A stretch of DNA of 64,000 bases from Bog-756 sp050014755 (GCA_050014755.1 JBEKCS010000003.1:30549-94548), one strand, 5' to 3'; positions 51,310-60,443 are shown, numbered from the stretch's first letter. A program made the numbers and translations. Notes: a model not told the origin generated them from the sequence alone.

Positions 51310-52222
51310 TCGTGGGGGCACCTGGTCCGCCGGCTCCACCACCGAATCCGCCGCGGACGCCGAAGCCCGACGTGCAGGTGCCGTTGGTCGGTGCCGAGAT
51401 GGTCAGCGAGTTGGCAGTGACCGCGCCGGTCGAGTCAGCGGTACCCACGGCCCGCGCACACTGGCCCACGACGATGGCGGATGCCGTGGCTGTCACCGTG
51501 GTGGTGAACGTGGTCGTGCCGGTCAGGGTCACCGTCACGCTCGACGTCTTCTTGGTCTGCGGGTCTGTCTCGTTGACGGTCACCGTCGATCCGTTGACCG
51601 CGGTCACCTGGCCCGATGCCGCCCCGAAGTCGCCGGGGCTGAACGTGCCGCCACCCGGACGGGTCCCGGTGCCGCCGGTCCCGGAGAAGCCGTGGAAGCG
51701 ACTCGCTCCCGCGGGCCGGGTACCGCCGCCGAATCCACCGCCGAATCCGCCCCTCGAGCAGGTGCCCGACGTCGGCTGGGTGATCGTCACCGTGGTGGCC
51801 GTGATCGGCTCACCGAACGGGGTCGACGACGAGGACGGAGTGGTCGGCTTGCCGAACGCCGAGATGCAGGAACCGACCGTCACCCCGGACGCCGTTGTGG
51901 TGGTGATCTGCCGGATCGTCGTCGCCGACGTGTAGTTGACCGTCGTCTGACCCGTTTGGGTGTTCTGGACCTCGAGCGAGGTCCCGTTGATGGCGGCGAT
52001 CGTCCCCGAGGCTCCCGGGATCGAGGTCGGTGTCGTCTCCGACCCGGTGGTCGGCGCCGCAGCAGTGGTCGTCGTGGTCGACGCCGCCGACGAGCCTCCG
52101 CACGCAGCGAAGGCGAGCGCAACGACACCGACCGCGGAGAGTGCGGCAATCCGCCGGTTGCGTCCGGCGTGCGAGGTGGAGGCTCCGGAGCGGATGGAGT
52201 CTGTGTTGAGGTTGTTGTTCAT
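51302..52222 (-). CDS. DUF5666-like lipoprotein
   Basis: A 306-residue lipoprotein. The signal ends in the lipobox LAFAAC-GGSS, after the arginines of AGRNRRIAALSAVG. The mature part has two beta-rich repeats of the DUF5666 kind (GTIAAINGTSLEVQNTQTGQTTVNY and GQVTAVNGSTVTVNETDPQTKKTSSVTV), each followed by TTTFTT/TTIRQI and a Cys-containing VGSCI/VGQCA segment. A Gly-rich region joins them and a second ends it. The start ATG 52222 follows AAGGAAG. It is located between the permease and the second adaptor of the export operon, so it is probably an external partner of that system. Confidence 0.85.
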   Translation of the reverse strand: MNNNLNTDSIRSGASTSHAGRNRRIAALSAVGVVALAFAACGGSSAASTTTTTAAAPTTGSETTPTSIPGASGTIAAINGTSLEVQNTQTGQTTVNYTSATTIRQITTTTASGVTVGSCISAFGKPTTPSSSSTPFGEPITATTVTITQPTSGTCSRGGFGGGFGGGTRPAGASRFHGFSGTGGTGTRPGGGTFSPGDFGAASGQVTAVNGSTVTVNETDPQTKKTSSVTVTLTGTTTFTTTVTATASAIVVGQCARAVGTADSTGAVTANSLTISAPTNGTCTSGFGVRGGFGGGAGGPGAPTSA

Positions 52223-52302
52223 GGTCGCTTCCTTGGTTGATGGCAGCTTGGTTGACGGCAGTACGGAGAGGTAAATCGGTTCTTGGTGGTCACGTCGGGG
52301 CG

Positions 52303-53550
52303 TCACTCGCTTCGCAGTGCGTCGATGGGCGCCAGCTTGGCCGCCCGTCCGGCCGGGTACACCCCGAAGACGATACCGATGCCGATGGCCACGACGATGG
52401 CGCCCGCCGCAGCCACCGGCGAGATGGTGATCGGATCGGAGATGAAGTGGGGCAGGATCTTGGCCCCGATGAGACCGAGCACGACGCCGAACACCCCGCC
52501 GACGGAGCCGAGCACGGATGCTTCGACCAGGAACTGGCGGCGGATCACCCGTGGGGTTGCCCCGAGCGCCTTGCGGAGCCCGATCTCCCGGATCCGCTCG
52601 GTGACCGACACCAGCATGATGTTCATGACGCCGATCCCGCCGACCAGCAGCGAGATGCCGGCGACGCCACCGAGGAGCACGGTCAGGGTCTTGTCCACCG
52701 ACGTGGCCGTGGCCAGGACCTCGGTCTCGGGGGTGATGGTGAAATCGGCGTCGGCGGCGTCGGTGATCCCGTGGAGGGCCAGCAGCTCGGCGTCGGTCTC
52801 CTGGTAGGCCGCGGACAGGCTTCCCGCCGAGGTGGCCTGGATGAGGATCTGGCTGACCGTGTTGCGGGTCGATCCACCGAACAGGAGCGCCGAGGCCGTG
52901 GTGAACGGGACGACCGCCTGGTCGTCGGGGTCCGACGTCGTCGACGACGAACTCGAGGACGACCCCACGGTGTTGAGCACGCCGACGACCGACATCGGTT
53001 GGCCATCGATGTTCACCGTCTGGCCGATGGGATCACGGAAGCCGAACAGCTCCTGGGCGGTCGTGGAGCCCAATACCACCACGTCGGCCCGGGTGGCCAG
53101 GTCCTGATTGACGATGAACCGCCCTTCGGTGATCGAGCGGCCACGGACGGTCAACCACGACGGGTACGTGCCGACCACCGTGGTGGTCCAGTTGGTCGTG
53201 CCCGCCACCAGGCTCTCCGACTCGGAATTGGCCGGGGCCACCGCGTTGACGTCCGGGGCGACGACCTTGGAGGTGAGCGCGATGGCGTTGCCAACGGTCA
53301 GGGTGCTCGCCGTGCCGAAGCCGCCTCGGATGCCGGAGATCGACGTGGTGCTTCCCGGCGTCACCGTCAAGAGGTTGGAGCCGAGCGCCGAAATTTCGGA
53401 GCCGACCTGTTGCTGGGCACCCTCGCCGAGGCCCACGGTCAGGATCACCGCGGTGATCCCGATCATGATCCCGAGCACGGTGAGGGCCGAGCGCATGCGG
53501 TGCGACACGACAGCCTCGAGGCCGGTGCGGAACGTCTCGAAGAGGTTCAT
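52303..53550 (-). CDS. MacB-like ABC transporter permease (FtsX family)
   Basis: A 415-residue membrane protein. One helix near the N-terminus (HRMRSALTVLGIMIGITAVILTVGLGEGAQQQV) precedes a large external MacB core domain with polar insert. Three helices at the C-terminus carry GVAGISLLVGGIGVMNIMLVSVTERIREIGLRKALGATPR, the FtsX signature. With the cytoplasmic ATPase and adaptors it would move a substrate between periplasm and outside, or release lipoproteins. The ATG 53550 overlaps the ATPase stop (ATGA). Confidence 0.93.
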   Translation of the reverse strand: MNLFETFRTGLEAVVSHRMRSALTVLGIMIGITAVILTVGLGEGAQQQVGSEISALGSNLLTVTPGSTTSISGIRGGFGTASTLTVGNAIALTSKVVAPDVNAVAPANSESESLVAGTTNWTTTVVGTYPSWLTVRGRSITEGRFIVNQDLATRADVVVLGSTTAQELFGFRDPIGQTVNIDGQPMSVVGVLNTVGSSSSSSSTTSDPDDQAVVPFTTASALLFGGSTRNTVSQILIQATSAGSLSAAYQETDAELLALHGITDAADADFTITPETEVLATATSVDKTLTVLLGGVAGISLLVGGIGVMNIMLVSVTERIREIGLRKALGATPRVIRRQFLVEASVLGSVGGVFGVVLGLIGAKILPHFISDPITISPVAAAGAIVVAIGIGIVFGVYPAGRAAKLAPIDALRSE

Positions 53551-54314
53551 CGCACGTCGGCTCCGACGGTGGCGGCCTCCGAGATCTGTCCGTCCCGGAT
53601 ACGGACAACCCGACCCGACGCCTCCGCGACGTCGGCATCGTGGGTGATGAGCACGATCGTACGACCGCTCCGGTGAAGCTCGTCCAGCAGCATCATGACG
53701 TCGTTTGCGGAGACGGAGTCGAGATTGCCCGTCGGCTCGTCGGCCAGGATCAGGTCGGGATCGGTCACGAGAGCCCGGGCCACCGCCACCCGCTGCTGTT
53801 GTCCGCCGGACATCTCCCCCGGACGGTGGTCGACCCGGTCGCCCAGACCGACCCGGTCCAGCGCGGCGAGCGCCCGTCGCTTGCGCTCGGACCGGTCGAC
53901 CCCTGCGTACAGGAGGGGCAGCTCGACATTGCGCCACGCGTTGAGGGAGGCCAGGAGGTTGAACTGCTGGAACACGAATCCGATCCGCTTGTTCCTGACG
54001 TGGGCGAGTTCCTCCTCCGACATGGTGCTGACGTCCTCACCAGCCAGTTCGAACGTGCCCGACGTGGGCACGTCGAGGCATCCCAGGATGTGCATGAGCG
54101 TCGACTTGCCCGAGCCGGACGGGCCCATGATGGCCACGTACTCACCCGGGCTGATGGTCAGTGAGACGCCGCGGAGTGCGTCTACCTGGAGGGAGCCGGT
54201 CCGGTAGGTCTTCCACACGTCGGTCACCTCGATGACCGAGGGGCGGACGACCGGGGTGACGGCTGTCCGGTCGATCCAGACCTCGGCGGTGTCCTCGGGA
54301 CCGGGGCCGCTCAT
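53547..54314 (-). CDS. MacB/LolD-type ABC transporter ATP-binding protein
   Basis: A 255-residue ATPase. Walker A is GPSGSGKST, Q-loop FQQFNLL, signature MSGGQQQRVAVARA, Walker B LILADEPTGNLD, H-loop THD. It belongs to the MacB/LolD/FtsE class that energises FtsX-like permeases. The start at 54314 overlaps the adaptor stop (ATGA), and its stop overlaps the permease start, so the three genes are translationally coupled. Confidence 0.94.
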   Translation of the reverse strand: MSGPGPEDTAEVWIDRTAVTPVVRPSVIEVTDVWKTYRTGSLQVDALRGVSLTISPGEYVAIMGPSGSGKSTLMHILGCLDVPTSGTFELAGEDVSTMSEEELAHVRNKRIGFVFQQFNLLASLNAWRNVELPLLYAGVDRSERKRRALAALDRVGLGDRVDHRPGEMSGGQQQRVAVARALVTDPDLILADEPTGNLDSVSANDVMMLLDELHRSGRTIVLITHDADVAEASGRVVRIRDGQISEAATVGADVR

Positions 54315-55711
54315 CCGGCGAACCCGCCGCCGCCGAAGCCGCCGGTGCCACCGCCGAAGCCACCGCCGCCGCCGAAGCCGCCGGTGCCGCCGCCGAAGCC
54401 GCCGGTGCCGCCGCCGAAGCCGCCGAAGCCGGTGGTCCCGGACCGGGTCGTACTGAGCGCACTGTGGAACGAGATGCTGGTCACGTAGATCTTCTGTCCG
54501 ACCGAGAGCCCGCTGATGATCTGGGTGTCGCCCGCCGCGGCGATCCCGATGGTCACGTCCTGCACCACCTTCTTCCCACCCTGGTCCAAGGTGACCGTCG
54601 TGGTGTCGTTGGTGTAGGAGATCGCAGTGGTCGGAACCACGATCACCCCCTGGAGCTCCTTCACGATGATCGACACGTTGGCGCTGGTCCCCCCGAACAG
54701 GCCTGAAGGACTGCCGGTCACGTCGACGACGACCGGGAACGAGGAGACGCCCGACGTCGTGGTGGCCAGCAGCCCGATCGACCCGACGGTTCCGTAGACC
54801 GGCGTGGTGGAACCCGACGGCGTAATGGTGGCCTGGTCACCCACGACGATCTGGGAGACGTCCGTGCTCGAGACCGAGGCATTGACGATGTAGGACCCGG
54901 TCGACACCACCACGACCTGGGCGGACGATGACGAGGACGAGCTGGAACTTCCGGTGGAGGACGCAGCGGAGCCGCCGAATCCGGCTGAGGACGAACCGGT
55001 GCCGCTCGAACCCGTCGACGACGAGGAGGCAGACGAAGCGGCGGAGGACGAGCTGGATGCCGACACCTGTTGGCCCACCGTGAGGTTCACCGACGCCACC
55101 GTGCCCGCCGTCGTCGACACCAACGCGGCGTCGCTCACCGAGGTCTGGGCGCTCGCCACCTGATTCTGGGCCGAAGCGACGTTCGCATTGTCGAGCGCGA
55201 TCTGGGTGGCGGAGGCGTTGGCCGCCTGATCGTTGGCCAGCTGTGCCTGGTCGTTGGCCAGCGTCGCCTGCGCCTGGGCCAAGGTGGCGTTCAGCGACGT
55301 CGGGTCGACGGTCGCCAGGGTCTGACCGACGGTGACGACCTGGCCCGGGGTGACGTCGACGGCCGTGACCTTGCCGGACACCGCAAAATTGAGGTTGGCC
55401 TGGGTGGCCGGCTCGATCGTCCCGGTTGCGGCCACCGTCTGGCTGATCGTCCCGGTGGCGACGGTCTGGACTGTGGTGGTCGTGACGATGCCGGTCAACG
55501 TCGCCTTTGCCGGTCGGGTCCCGAACCAGGTGCCGACTCCCGCCCCAGCCAGGACGATGACCACGGCGCCGACGATCCACCACTTCTTGGACCTGCCGGA
55601 CTTCACGCCTTTTGCCACCTGGACCTCGTCCTCACTCGCGTGGCCATCGCCACCGTCTGACCTGACCGAATCGCGCGAACACGGCGCCGACCTGGGATTT
55701 CTTTTCACCAT
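54311..55711 (-). CDS. HlyD/MacA-type periplasmic adaptor (first adaptor)
   Basis: A 466-residue membrane-anchored adaptor. A basic inside segment and one helix (KKWWIVGAVVIVLAGAGVGTWF) lead to the lipoyl half (GKVTAVDVTPGQVVTVGQTLATVD) and a short hairpin rich in Ala/Gln (LAQAQATLANDQAQLANDQA). The second half follows, interrupted by a Ser-rich low-complexity stretch (residues about 220-265). A beta-barrel (VGDQATITPSGS) and a long Gly/Phe-rich tail (FGGGTGGFGGG) end it. The start at 55711 is not certain; GTG codons about 16-34 codons later are alternatives. It is the first gene of the five-gene operon. Confidence 0.88.
   Translation of the reverse strand: MVKRNPRSAPCSRDSVRSDGGDGHASEDEVQVAKGVKSGRSKKWWIVGAVVIVLAGAGVGTWFGTRPAKATLTGIVTTTTVQTVATGTISQTVAATGTIEPATQANLNFAVSGKVTAVDVTPGQVVTVGQTLATVDPTSLNATLAQAQATLANDQAQLANDQAANASATQIALDNANVASAQNQVASAQTSVSDAALVSTTAGTVASVNLTVGQQVSASSSSSAASSASSSSTGSSGTGSSSAGFGGSAASSTGSSSSSSSSSAQVVVVSTGSYIVNASVSSTDVSQIVVGDQATITPSGSTTPVYGTVGSIGLLATTTSGVSSFPVVVDVTGSPSGLFGGTSANVSIIVKELQGVIVVPTTAISYTNDTTTVTLDQGGKKVVQDVTIGIAAAGDTQIISGLSVGQKIYVTSISFHSALSTTRSGTTGFGGFGGGTGGFGGGTGGFGGGGGFGGGTGGFGGGGFAG
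54322..54431 (-). repeat. short tandem repeats encoding Gly-Phe-Gly tail
   Basis: Repeated CCGCCGAAGCCGCCGGTGCCG-like units (21 and 15 bases) encode the FGGGTGGFGGG tail of the first adaptor. They are prone to length change by slippage and end just before the ATPase start. Confidence 0.8.
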
Positions 55712-55852
55712 CCCACCACTCGAAGATAAGGACTTGATAAACCCGAACTGGGGATCCAGTAAGAATCGCAGGCATTCGCAGCACGCCCGCGTCGCCCGGC
55801 CGGAGGCTGTCTAGGGTGGGCCCACCACCGCTCCCGACCCACGGAGGTCCTC

Positions 55853-56833
55853 GTGAAGTACGTCAATCTCGGCCGCACCGGGCTCCGCGTCTCACGCGTG
55901 TGCCTCGGCATGATGAGCTTCGGCAACGGCTCCGAGCGTCCCTGGGTCCTCGACGAGGACGGTGCCGAGCCGATCGTCCGCGCCGCGGTCGAAGGTGGTG
56001 TCACCTTCTTCGATACCGCCGACACCTACTCGGGTGGAGCCAGCGAAGTCGCCACGGGCCGCCTGCTCCCGAAGTTCCTCGGCCGGGACGAGATGGTGGT
56101 GGCCACCAAGGTGTTCATGCCCATGACCCCCGGGGAGAACGGTGGCGGGCTCTCCCGCAAGCACATCCTGTCGGCCGTCGATGCGTCGCTGTCCCGCCTC
56201 GACATGGACTACGTCGACCTCTACCAGATCCACCGCTGGGACGGCCGAACGCCCATCGAGGAGACCATGGAGGCGCTCCACGAGGTGGTCCGGGCCGGAA
56301 AGGCCCGCTACATCGGCGCCTCGAGCATGTTCGCCTGGCAGTTCGCCAAGGCCCAACACGTCGCCGACACCCACGGGTGGACGCGGTTCGTGTCCATGCA
56401 GAACCACTACAACCTGATCTACCGGGAGGAGGAGCGCGAGATGATTCCCCAGTGCATCGAACAGGGGGTCGGGGTCATCCCGTGGAGCCCTCTGGCCCGC
56501 GGCGTCCTGGCCGGCAACCGCAGCCGATCGGGTGAGAAGCACACCACCCGATCGGGCACCGACGACTTCACCAATTACCTCTACAACCAGCCCACCGACT
56601 TCGACGTGGTGGAACGGGTGGCCGACGTCGCGGTCGAGCGTGGCGTGCCCGCTGCCCAGGTCGCCCTGGCCTGGCTCCTGCACAAGCCGGGAGTCACCGC
56701 TCCGATCGTCGGAGCAACCAAGCCCGGCCACCTGACTGATGCACTGGCGGCGGAGGAACTGACCCTCGAGGCTTCCGAGGTGACCCGCCTGGAAGAGCCC
56801 TACGTCCCCCATCCTGTCCTCGGCCACTTCTGA
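55853..56833 (+). CDS. aldo/keto reductase
   Basis: NADPH-dependent reduction of carbonyls; 326 residues in a TIM barrel. The tetrad is visible: Asp in FFDTADTYS, Tyr in the same segment (TYS), Lys in VVATKV and His in YQIHRWD. The C-terminal NADP segment (VGATKPGHLTDAL) is standard. The start GTG 55853 follows GGAGGTCCTC. It is divergent from the export operon across 141 bases. It resembles the YajO/general stress (Tas-like) subgroup; substrate unknown. Confidence 0.94.
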   Translation: MKYVNLGRTGLRVSRVCLGMMSFGNGSERPWVLDEDGAEPIVRAAVEGGVTFFDTADTYSGGASEVATGRLLPKFLGRDEMVVATKVFMPMTPGENGGGLSRKHILSAVDASLSRLDMDYVDLYQIHRWDGRTPIEETMEALHEVVRAGKARYIGASSMFAWQFAKAQHVADTHGWTRFVSMQNHYNLIYREEEREMIPQCIEQGVGVIPWSPLARGVLAGNRSRSGEKHTTRSGTDDFTNYLYNQPTDFDVVERVADVAVERGVPAAQVALAWLLHKPGVTAPIVGATKPGHLTDALAAEELTLEASEVTRLEEPYVPHPVLGHF

Positions 56834-56943
56834 CCGGTGACCCGGGCCCGCTCGCTCCCGTCAGGTGCGTTCCGCCGCAGGGTCCGAGTACGGTGCCATG
56901 TAGTGGCCGGGGCCTGGTCCCGGTCCGGACCAGGAGTGTCGTC

Positions 56944-57633
56944 ATGACCGAGGACAGCCACGGCCGACCGACAGCGGTCGACTTCCACTTCGACATCATG
57001 TGCCCGTATGCGTACCAGACCTCTCTCTGGATCCGGAACGTACGTGACGAAACCGGTCTCGACATCCGGTGGAAATTCTTCAGCCTGGAGGAGATCAACC
57101 GCGACGAGGGCAAGAAGCACCCGTGGGAGCGGGAGTGGTCCTACGGATGGTCGATGATGCGGATCGGTGCGCTCCTGCGCCGCCAGGACATGGCACTTCT
57201 CGATCGCTGGTACGCCGAAGCCGGAAGGGCGCTCCACGTCGACGGGCGCAAGCCGCACCGTCCCGACGTGGCAGAGGCCATCCTTGTCGAGATGGGTCTC
57301 GACCCCGGCCTGGTGCGGGCCGCCATTGACGACCCCACCACGGCCGACGAGGTGCTCGCCGAGCACGAGCGCGTGGTGGCCAAAGGCGGATTCGGTGTCC
57401 CTACGATGTTCTTCGACGACGACCAGGCGCTGTTCGGCCCGGTGCTGGTCGACCCACCCACCGGCGAGGCCGCCGTCCGGCTGTGGGACCTCACCGTCGG
57501 TTGGCTCGACTTCCCCCACGTCTACGAAGTCCAACGCCCGAAGAGTTCCGCCGACATCGATGCCATCGTGGCCGCCTTCGCTCCCTACCTCGAGGCCCGG
57601 GACTGGTTCTCGGTGCAGAAGCCGACGCCGTGA
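56944..57633 (+). CDS. DsbA-fold oxidoreductase (FrnE / mycothiol nitroreductase-like)
   Basis: A 229-residue thioredoxin-fold protein without signal peptide, so cytoplasmic. The motif is DIMCPYAYQTSLWI: one cysteine where related enzymes have CPWC or CxxC, so simple disulfide exchange is unlikely. A cis-Pro region is seen in GGFGVPTMFFD. Its length and sequence fit the mycobacterial mycothiol-dependent nitroreductase group in general outline. The ATG 56944 is preferred over the upstream in-frame starts. The HDAC-family gene follows after 34 bases on the same strand. Confidence 0.85.
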   Translation: MTEDSHGRPTAVDFHFDIMCPYAYQTSLWIRNVRDETGLDIRWKFFSLEEINRDEGKKHPWEREWSYGWSMMRIGALLRRQDMALLDRWYAEAGRALHVDGRKPHRPDVAEAILVEMGLDPGLVRAAIDDPTTADEVLAEHERVVAKGGFGVPTMFFDDDQALFGPVLVDPPTGEAAVRLWDLTVGWLDFPHVYEVQRPKSSADIDAIVAAFAPYLEARDWFSVQKPTP

Positions 57634-57667
57634 CCAGACCGGTGGCCGACGCGACGGGCCCGATCCC

Positions 57668-58681
57668 GTGCTGATCGTCGTCGAGCCGCTCGAGGCCGAA
57701 GCCCACGACGATCCCGGCCATCCCGAACGGCCCGCCCGGATCGGAGCGGCCATGAAGGGGGTCGACGATCTCCACCTCGGCGACGACCTGGTGGTGGTGG
57801 CCGCCCGGCCCGCGCCGGCCGAGAGTCTCGTGCGGGTGCATACGGCAGCACACCTCCAACGACTCGAGCAGTTCTGCGCATCCGGGGGTGGTGCGATCGA
57901 CCAGGACACCTACGCACGTTCCACGTCGTGGGAGGACGCCCGGCTGGCCGCCGGATCCGGTCTGGTGGCCATCGAGGCCGCCGCCGCCTACCGGTCTCCG
58001 GTATTCGTCCCCGCCCGACCGCCCGGGCACCATGCGGTGGCCGACCGGTCCATGGGATTCTGCCTCCTGAACAACGTCGCGGTGACCGCCGCCGCCCTGG
58101 TCGACGCGGGCGAGCGGGTACTGATCGTCGACTGGGACGTCCATCACGGCAACGGCACCCAGGACGTGTTCTGGGACGAACCCAGCGTGCTCTACGTCTC
58201 CACCCACCAGTGGCCCGCCTTTCCGGGCACCGGGAGGGCCGAAGAGATAGGCGGACCGTCCGCCCGGGGGGCCACGGTCAATGTCCCCCTGCCCGTCGGG
58301 GCCACCGGAGACGTGATCCGGCGGGCGTTCGATACCGTCGTGACTCCGGTCGTGGACGCCTTCTCCCCCACCTGGGTCCTGGTGTCGGCCGGGTTCGACG
58401 CCCATCGCGCCGACCCGTTGGCCGACCTTGCCCTGTCGGCGGGCGATTTCGCCGAGCTGGCCGGCATCGTGGCGGGGTACGCCCCCGGGCCCGGACGCCT
58501 CATCGTGTTCCTCGAAGGTGGCTACGACCTCGACGCCCTCCGATCGTCGGTCGCCGCCACTCTCGGCCGACTCGTCGGAGCCGATTCGGGCGGCGAGGAA
58601 CCGACGGCGGGGGGTCCCGGTGTCGAACAGGTCGACGCCGCCGCCGTCCTGCGACGCTCCGCAATCGACGCCGCCGACTGA
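57668..58681 (+). CDS. histone deacetylase family protein (acetyl-polyamine/protein amidohydrolase)
   Basis: Zn-dependent deacetylase of about 337 residues. Motifs: HPERPARI, RPPGHHA (catalytic His pair), GFCLLNNVAV, VDWDVHHGNGTQ (zinc Asp and His) and VSAGFDAHRADPL (third ligand Asp). In bacteria these proteins remove acetyl groups from polyamines, acetoin-related or protein substrates. The GTG 57668 start is chosen because the fold begins there. It lies 34 bases downstream of the DsbA-fold gene and 98 bases upstream of the universal stress protein, all on the same strand. Confidence 0.93.
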   Translation: MLIVVEPLEAEAHDDPGHPERPARIGAAMKGVDDLHLGDDLVVVAARPAPAESLVRVHTAAHLQRLEQFCASGGGAIDQDTYARSTSWEDARLAAGSGLVAIEAAAAYRSPVFVPARPPGHHAVADRSMGFCLLNNVAVTAAALVDAGERVLIVDWDVHHGNGTQDVFWDEPSVLYVSTHQWPAFPGTGRAEEIGGPSARGATVNVPLPVGATGDVIRRAFDTVVTPVVDAFSPTWVLVSAGFDAHRADPLADLALSAGDFAELAGIVAGYAPGPGRLIVFLEGGYDLDALRSSVAATLGRLVGADSGGEEPTAGGPGVEQVDAAAVLRRSAIDAAD

Positions 58682-58779
58682 CACCGGCAGCCTGCAGGTC
58701 CCGGCTTGCGGGCTACCGACCACTACGCTCGTGGCCACACCACGAGCACCAGGCACAGCACCGTACGGAGGAGCAGTTG

Positions 58780-59235
58780 ATGACCGACACGCAGGCATAC
58801 ACCGACGGGGCCGTCATCGTCGGCTTCGATGGCTCGGACGCGGCGACGGGCGCCGTCCGATGGGCAGCCGAACAGGCCGTGCGGACCGGAGCCCGCCTGG
58901 AACTGGTCATCGCGTGGGAATACCCGACTTCGTGGGGCAACACCATTCCGCTCCCCGACGACTACGACCCGGCGGCCGACGCACAAGCGATCCTCAGCCC
59001 GGTCGTCGAGAGGCTGCACGCCGACTTCCCGTCACTCGACGTCGGAACCCATGTCCTCGAAGGCAATGCGGGCGACGTGCTGGTCGAGGCCTCACGGCAT
59101 GGGTCGCTCCTGGTCGTGTCCAGTCGAGGGCACCGGGCGTTCGCCGGGCTGGTGCTGGGCTCGGTCAGCCAGCACTGCGTGACCCACGCCGAATGCCCGG
59201 TGGTCGTGTATCGCGAGCCGAAGCCCGCCGCGTAA
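58780..59235 (+). CDS. universal stress protein (UspA family)
   Basis: A single-domain 151-residue Usp. It shows VIVGFDGSDAATGAVRWAAEQAV at the start, and the ATP-type loop SRGHRAFAGLVLGSVSQHCVTHAECPVVVY near the end in two parts (GxxxxGxxLGSVS). The ribosome site is GGAGGAG with ATG 58780 eight bases on. Such proteins bind ATP and help survival under stress or low oxygen. It ends the plus-strand run, and its downstream gap of 119 bases is convergent with the pilin gene. Confidence 0.94.
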   Translation: MTDTQAYTDGAVIVGFDGSDAATGAVRWAAEQAVRTGARLELVIAWEYPTSWGNTIPLPDDYDPAADAQAILSPVVERLHADFPSLDVGTHVLEGNAGDVLVEASRHGSLLVVSSRGHRAFAGLVLGSVSQHCVTHAECPVVVYREPKPAA

Positions 59236-59354
59236 TCGACCCGCTCGTGGCGGCGCGATGCGGTACAGCTTGTCACCACGCCGACCTTCCGGCTCGACCG
59301 GGGTGCACCGGGATCCGTCAATGGAGGTGCCTTCGAGGCCTCGCAGCCTGAGGA

Positions 59355-60017
59355 CTACTCGGATGCCGCGGTGAACGATGAGGCGGCCGCCGAGAAGGAG
59401 CTGCCCCAATAAGCCCCGGCCGGCCTGATCGCCGGATCGCACGCTCCGCTGACCGCATTGCTCTCACCGTAGAAGGTGCCGGCCGCCGTGGGGACTCGGG
59501 TGGTACCGCCGCCGGCCGCCTGAGGGCTCGGACCGTAGGGCCCGGCGGTGTCGACCACGGTCTGCAGATTGTCGACGGCCCACCAGCACGACGCCGTGGC
59601 GTTGGAGAACGCGATGACGGCGATCCCATTGCCGTCGGTCGACTCGTAGTAGTCGACCGGACCTTGCAGCGAGACCGCCGCCGGTGTCGTGGTGGTCGAC
59701 TGGATCCACGTCAGGGACGGCTCGCTGCCGGACATGATCGTCGGGCTCAGGCCGGAGTAGGTCTGTCCATGTTGTGAGGCCTCGGACTTGAACGCCGTGA
59801 GGGCGGTGGCCAGGTTCGACTGGGCCGCCCGATCGTTCGCGGTGCCGGACACGCCGAGGAAGATGGGAATGGCGATCGCCAGCAGGATGGCCATGATCAT
59901 CAGCACGACCATGAGTTCGACGAGCGTGTATCCGTCATCGACGTCGATCGCAGGTATGGTGCTACTGCGTCGGGAGCCCCTCCGTGCCGCTGAGCAATGC
60001 TCGTTGAACGGAGACAT
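59355..60017 (-). CDS. type IV pilin-like (PilA/pseudopilin) prepilin
   Basis: A 220-residue prepilin. A leader of about 27 residues ends in Gly before YTLVELMVVLMIMAILLAIAIP: the prepilin-peptidase cut follows the Gly of DDG, and Glu5 is at the expected place. The rest is a globular head with two Cys far apart, WAVDNLQTVVDTAG and the C-terminal GAYWGSSF. No other pilus genes are near, so it may use a machine encoded elsewhere. The start is ATG 60017 with GGGGAG. That site lies in the 3' arm of a perfect hairpin at 60019-60042. Confidence 0.9.
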   Translation of the reverse strand: MSPFNEHCSAARRGSRRSSTIPAIDVDDGYTLVELMVVLMIMAILLAIAIPIFLGVSGTANDRAAQSNLATALTAFKSEASQHGQTYSGLSPTIMSGSEPSLTWIQSTTTTPAAVSLQGPVDYYESTDGNGIAVIAFSNATASCWWAVDNLQTVVDTAGPYGPSPQAAGGGTTRVPTAAGTFYGESNAVSGACDPAIRPAGAYWGSSFSAAASSFTAASE

Positions 60018-60018
60018 G

Positions 60019-60042
60019 GACTCCCCATCGGCACGGGGAGTC
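60019..60042 (-). promoter_or_regulatory. hairpin covering the pilin ribosome binding site
   Basis: On the minus strand the arms GACTCCCC and GGGGAGTC (8 bp, 8-base loop) end two bases upstream of the pilin ATG. The GGGGAG ribosome site is inside the 3' arm, so translation would be blocked unless the hairpin is opened. Confidence 0.6.
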
Positions 60043-60245
60043 GAAATCTTGAAGTGATCGTTCGACCATGTGGGCGGCCCCGCGATTCCTGTTGACGGAG
60101 AAATGGGGTCCGGTCGTGCCTGCCGATAATCGCCCTCAGCAAGTGTCGGCAATATGCCCAGTCGGAACGAACAGGCAGTCGACCCGACGGTCACCGCGGG
60201 TTTGAGCTGGGTGGCCTGTGCGACGAGCTCGGAGAGGAAACGACG

Positions 60246-60443
60246 ATGACTGATCCCGATGAAGTGACAGGACATACCTTGCGGATGGCCCAGGAGCGTC
60301 GATTGCTCCGATTCCGTGCCGAAAAGGGAATCGACCCGAACAGCCCCGACATCGACGATCCTGATCTCAATCTGCTCGGACCCATCATGGATGCAGAGGG
60401 GGCCATCGTTCCCGACCCCGAGGACATCGAAGCGGTCAGGTAG
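60246..60443 (+). CDS. small acidic protein, unknown function
   Basis: A 65-codon frame with ATG and a good GGAGAGG ribosome site, 9 bases away. The protein is acidic, with no Cys or Trp and no membrane segment (RMAQERRLLRFRAEKGIDPN, PDIDDPDLNLL, DAEGAIVPDPEDIEAVR). I recognise no family. It lies between the pilin (divergent) and the broken lipoprotein gene. Short length keeps confidence moderate; the ribosome site and the lack of a shadow gene support it. Confidence 0.55.
   Translation: MTDPDEVTGHTLRMAQERRLLRFRAEKGIDPNSPDIDDPDLNLLGPIMDAEGAIVPDPEDIEAVR

Noticed and set aside
60043..60245. c-di-GMP riboswitch upstream of the pilin gene
   Set aside because: The pilin leader was read for the conserved GEMM core and no matching segment was found; only the terminal hairpin is clear.
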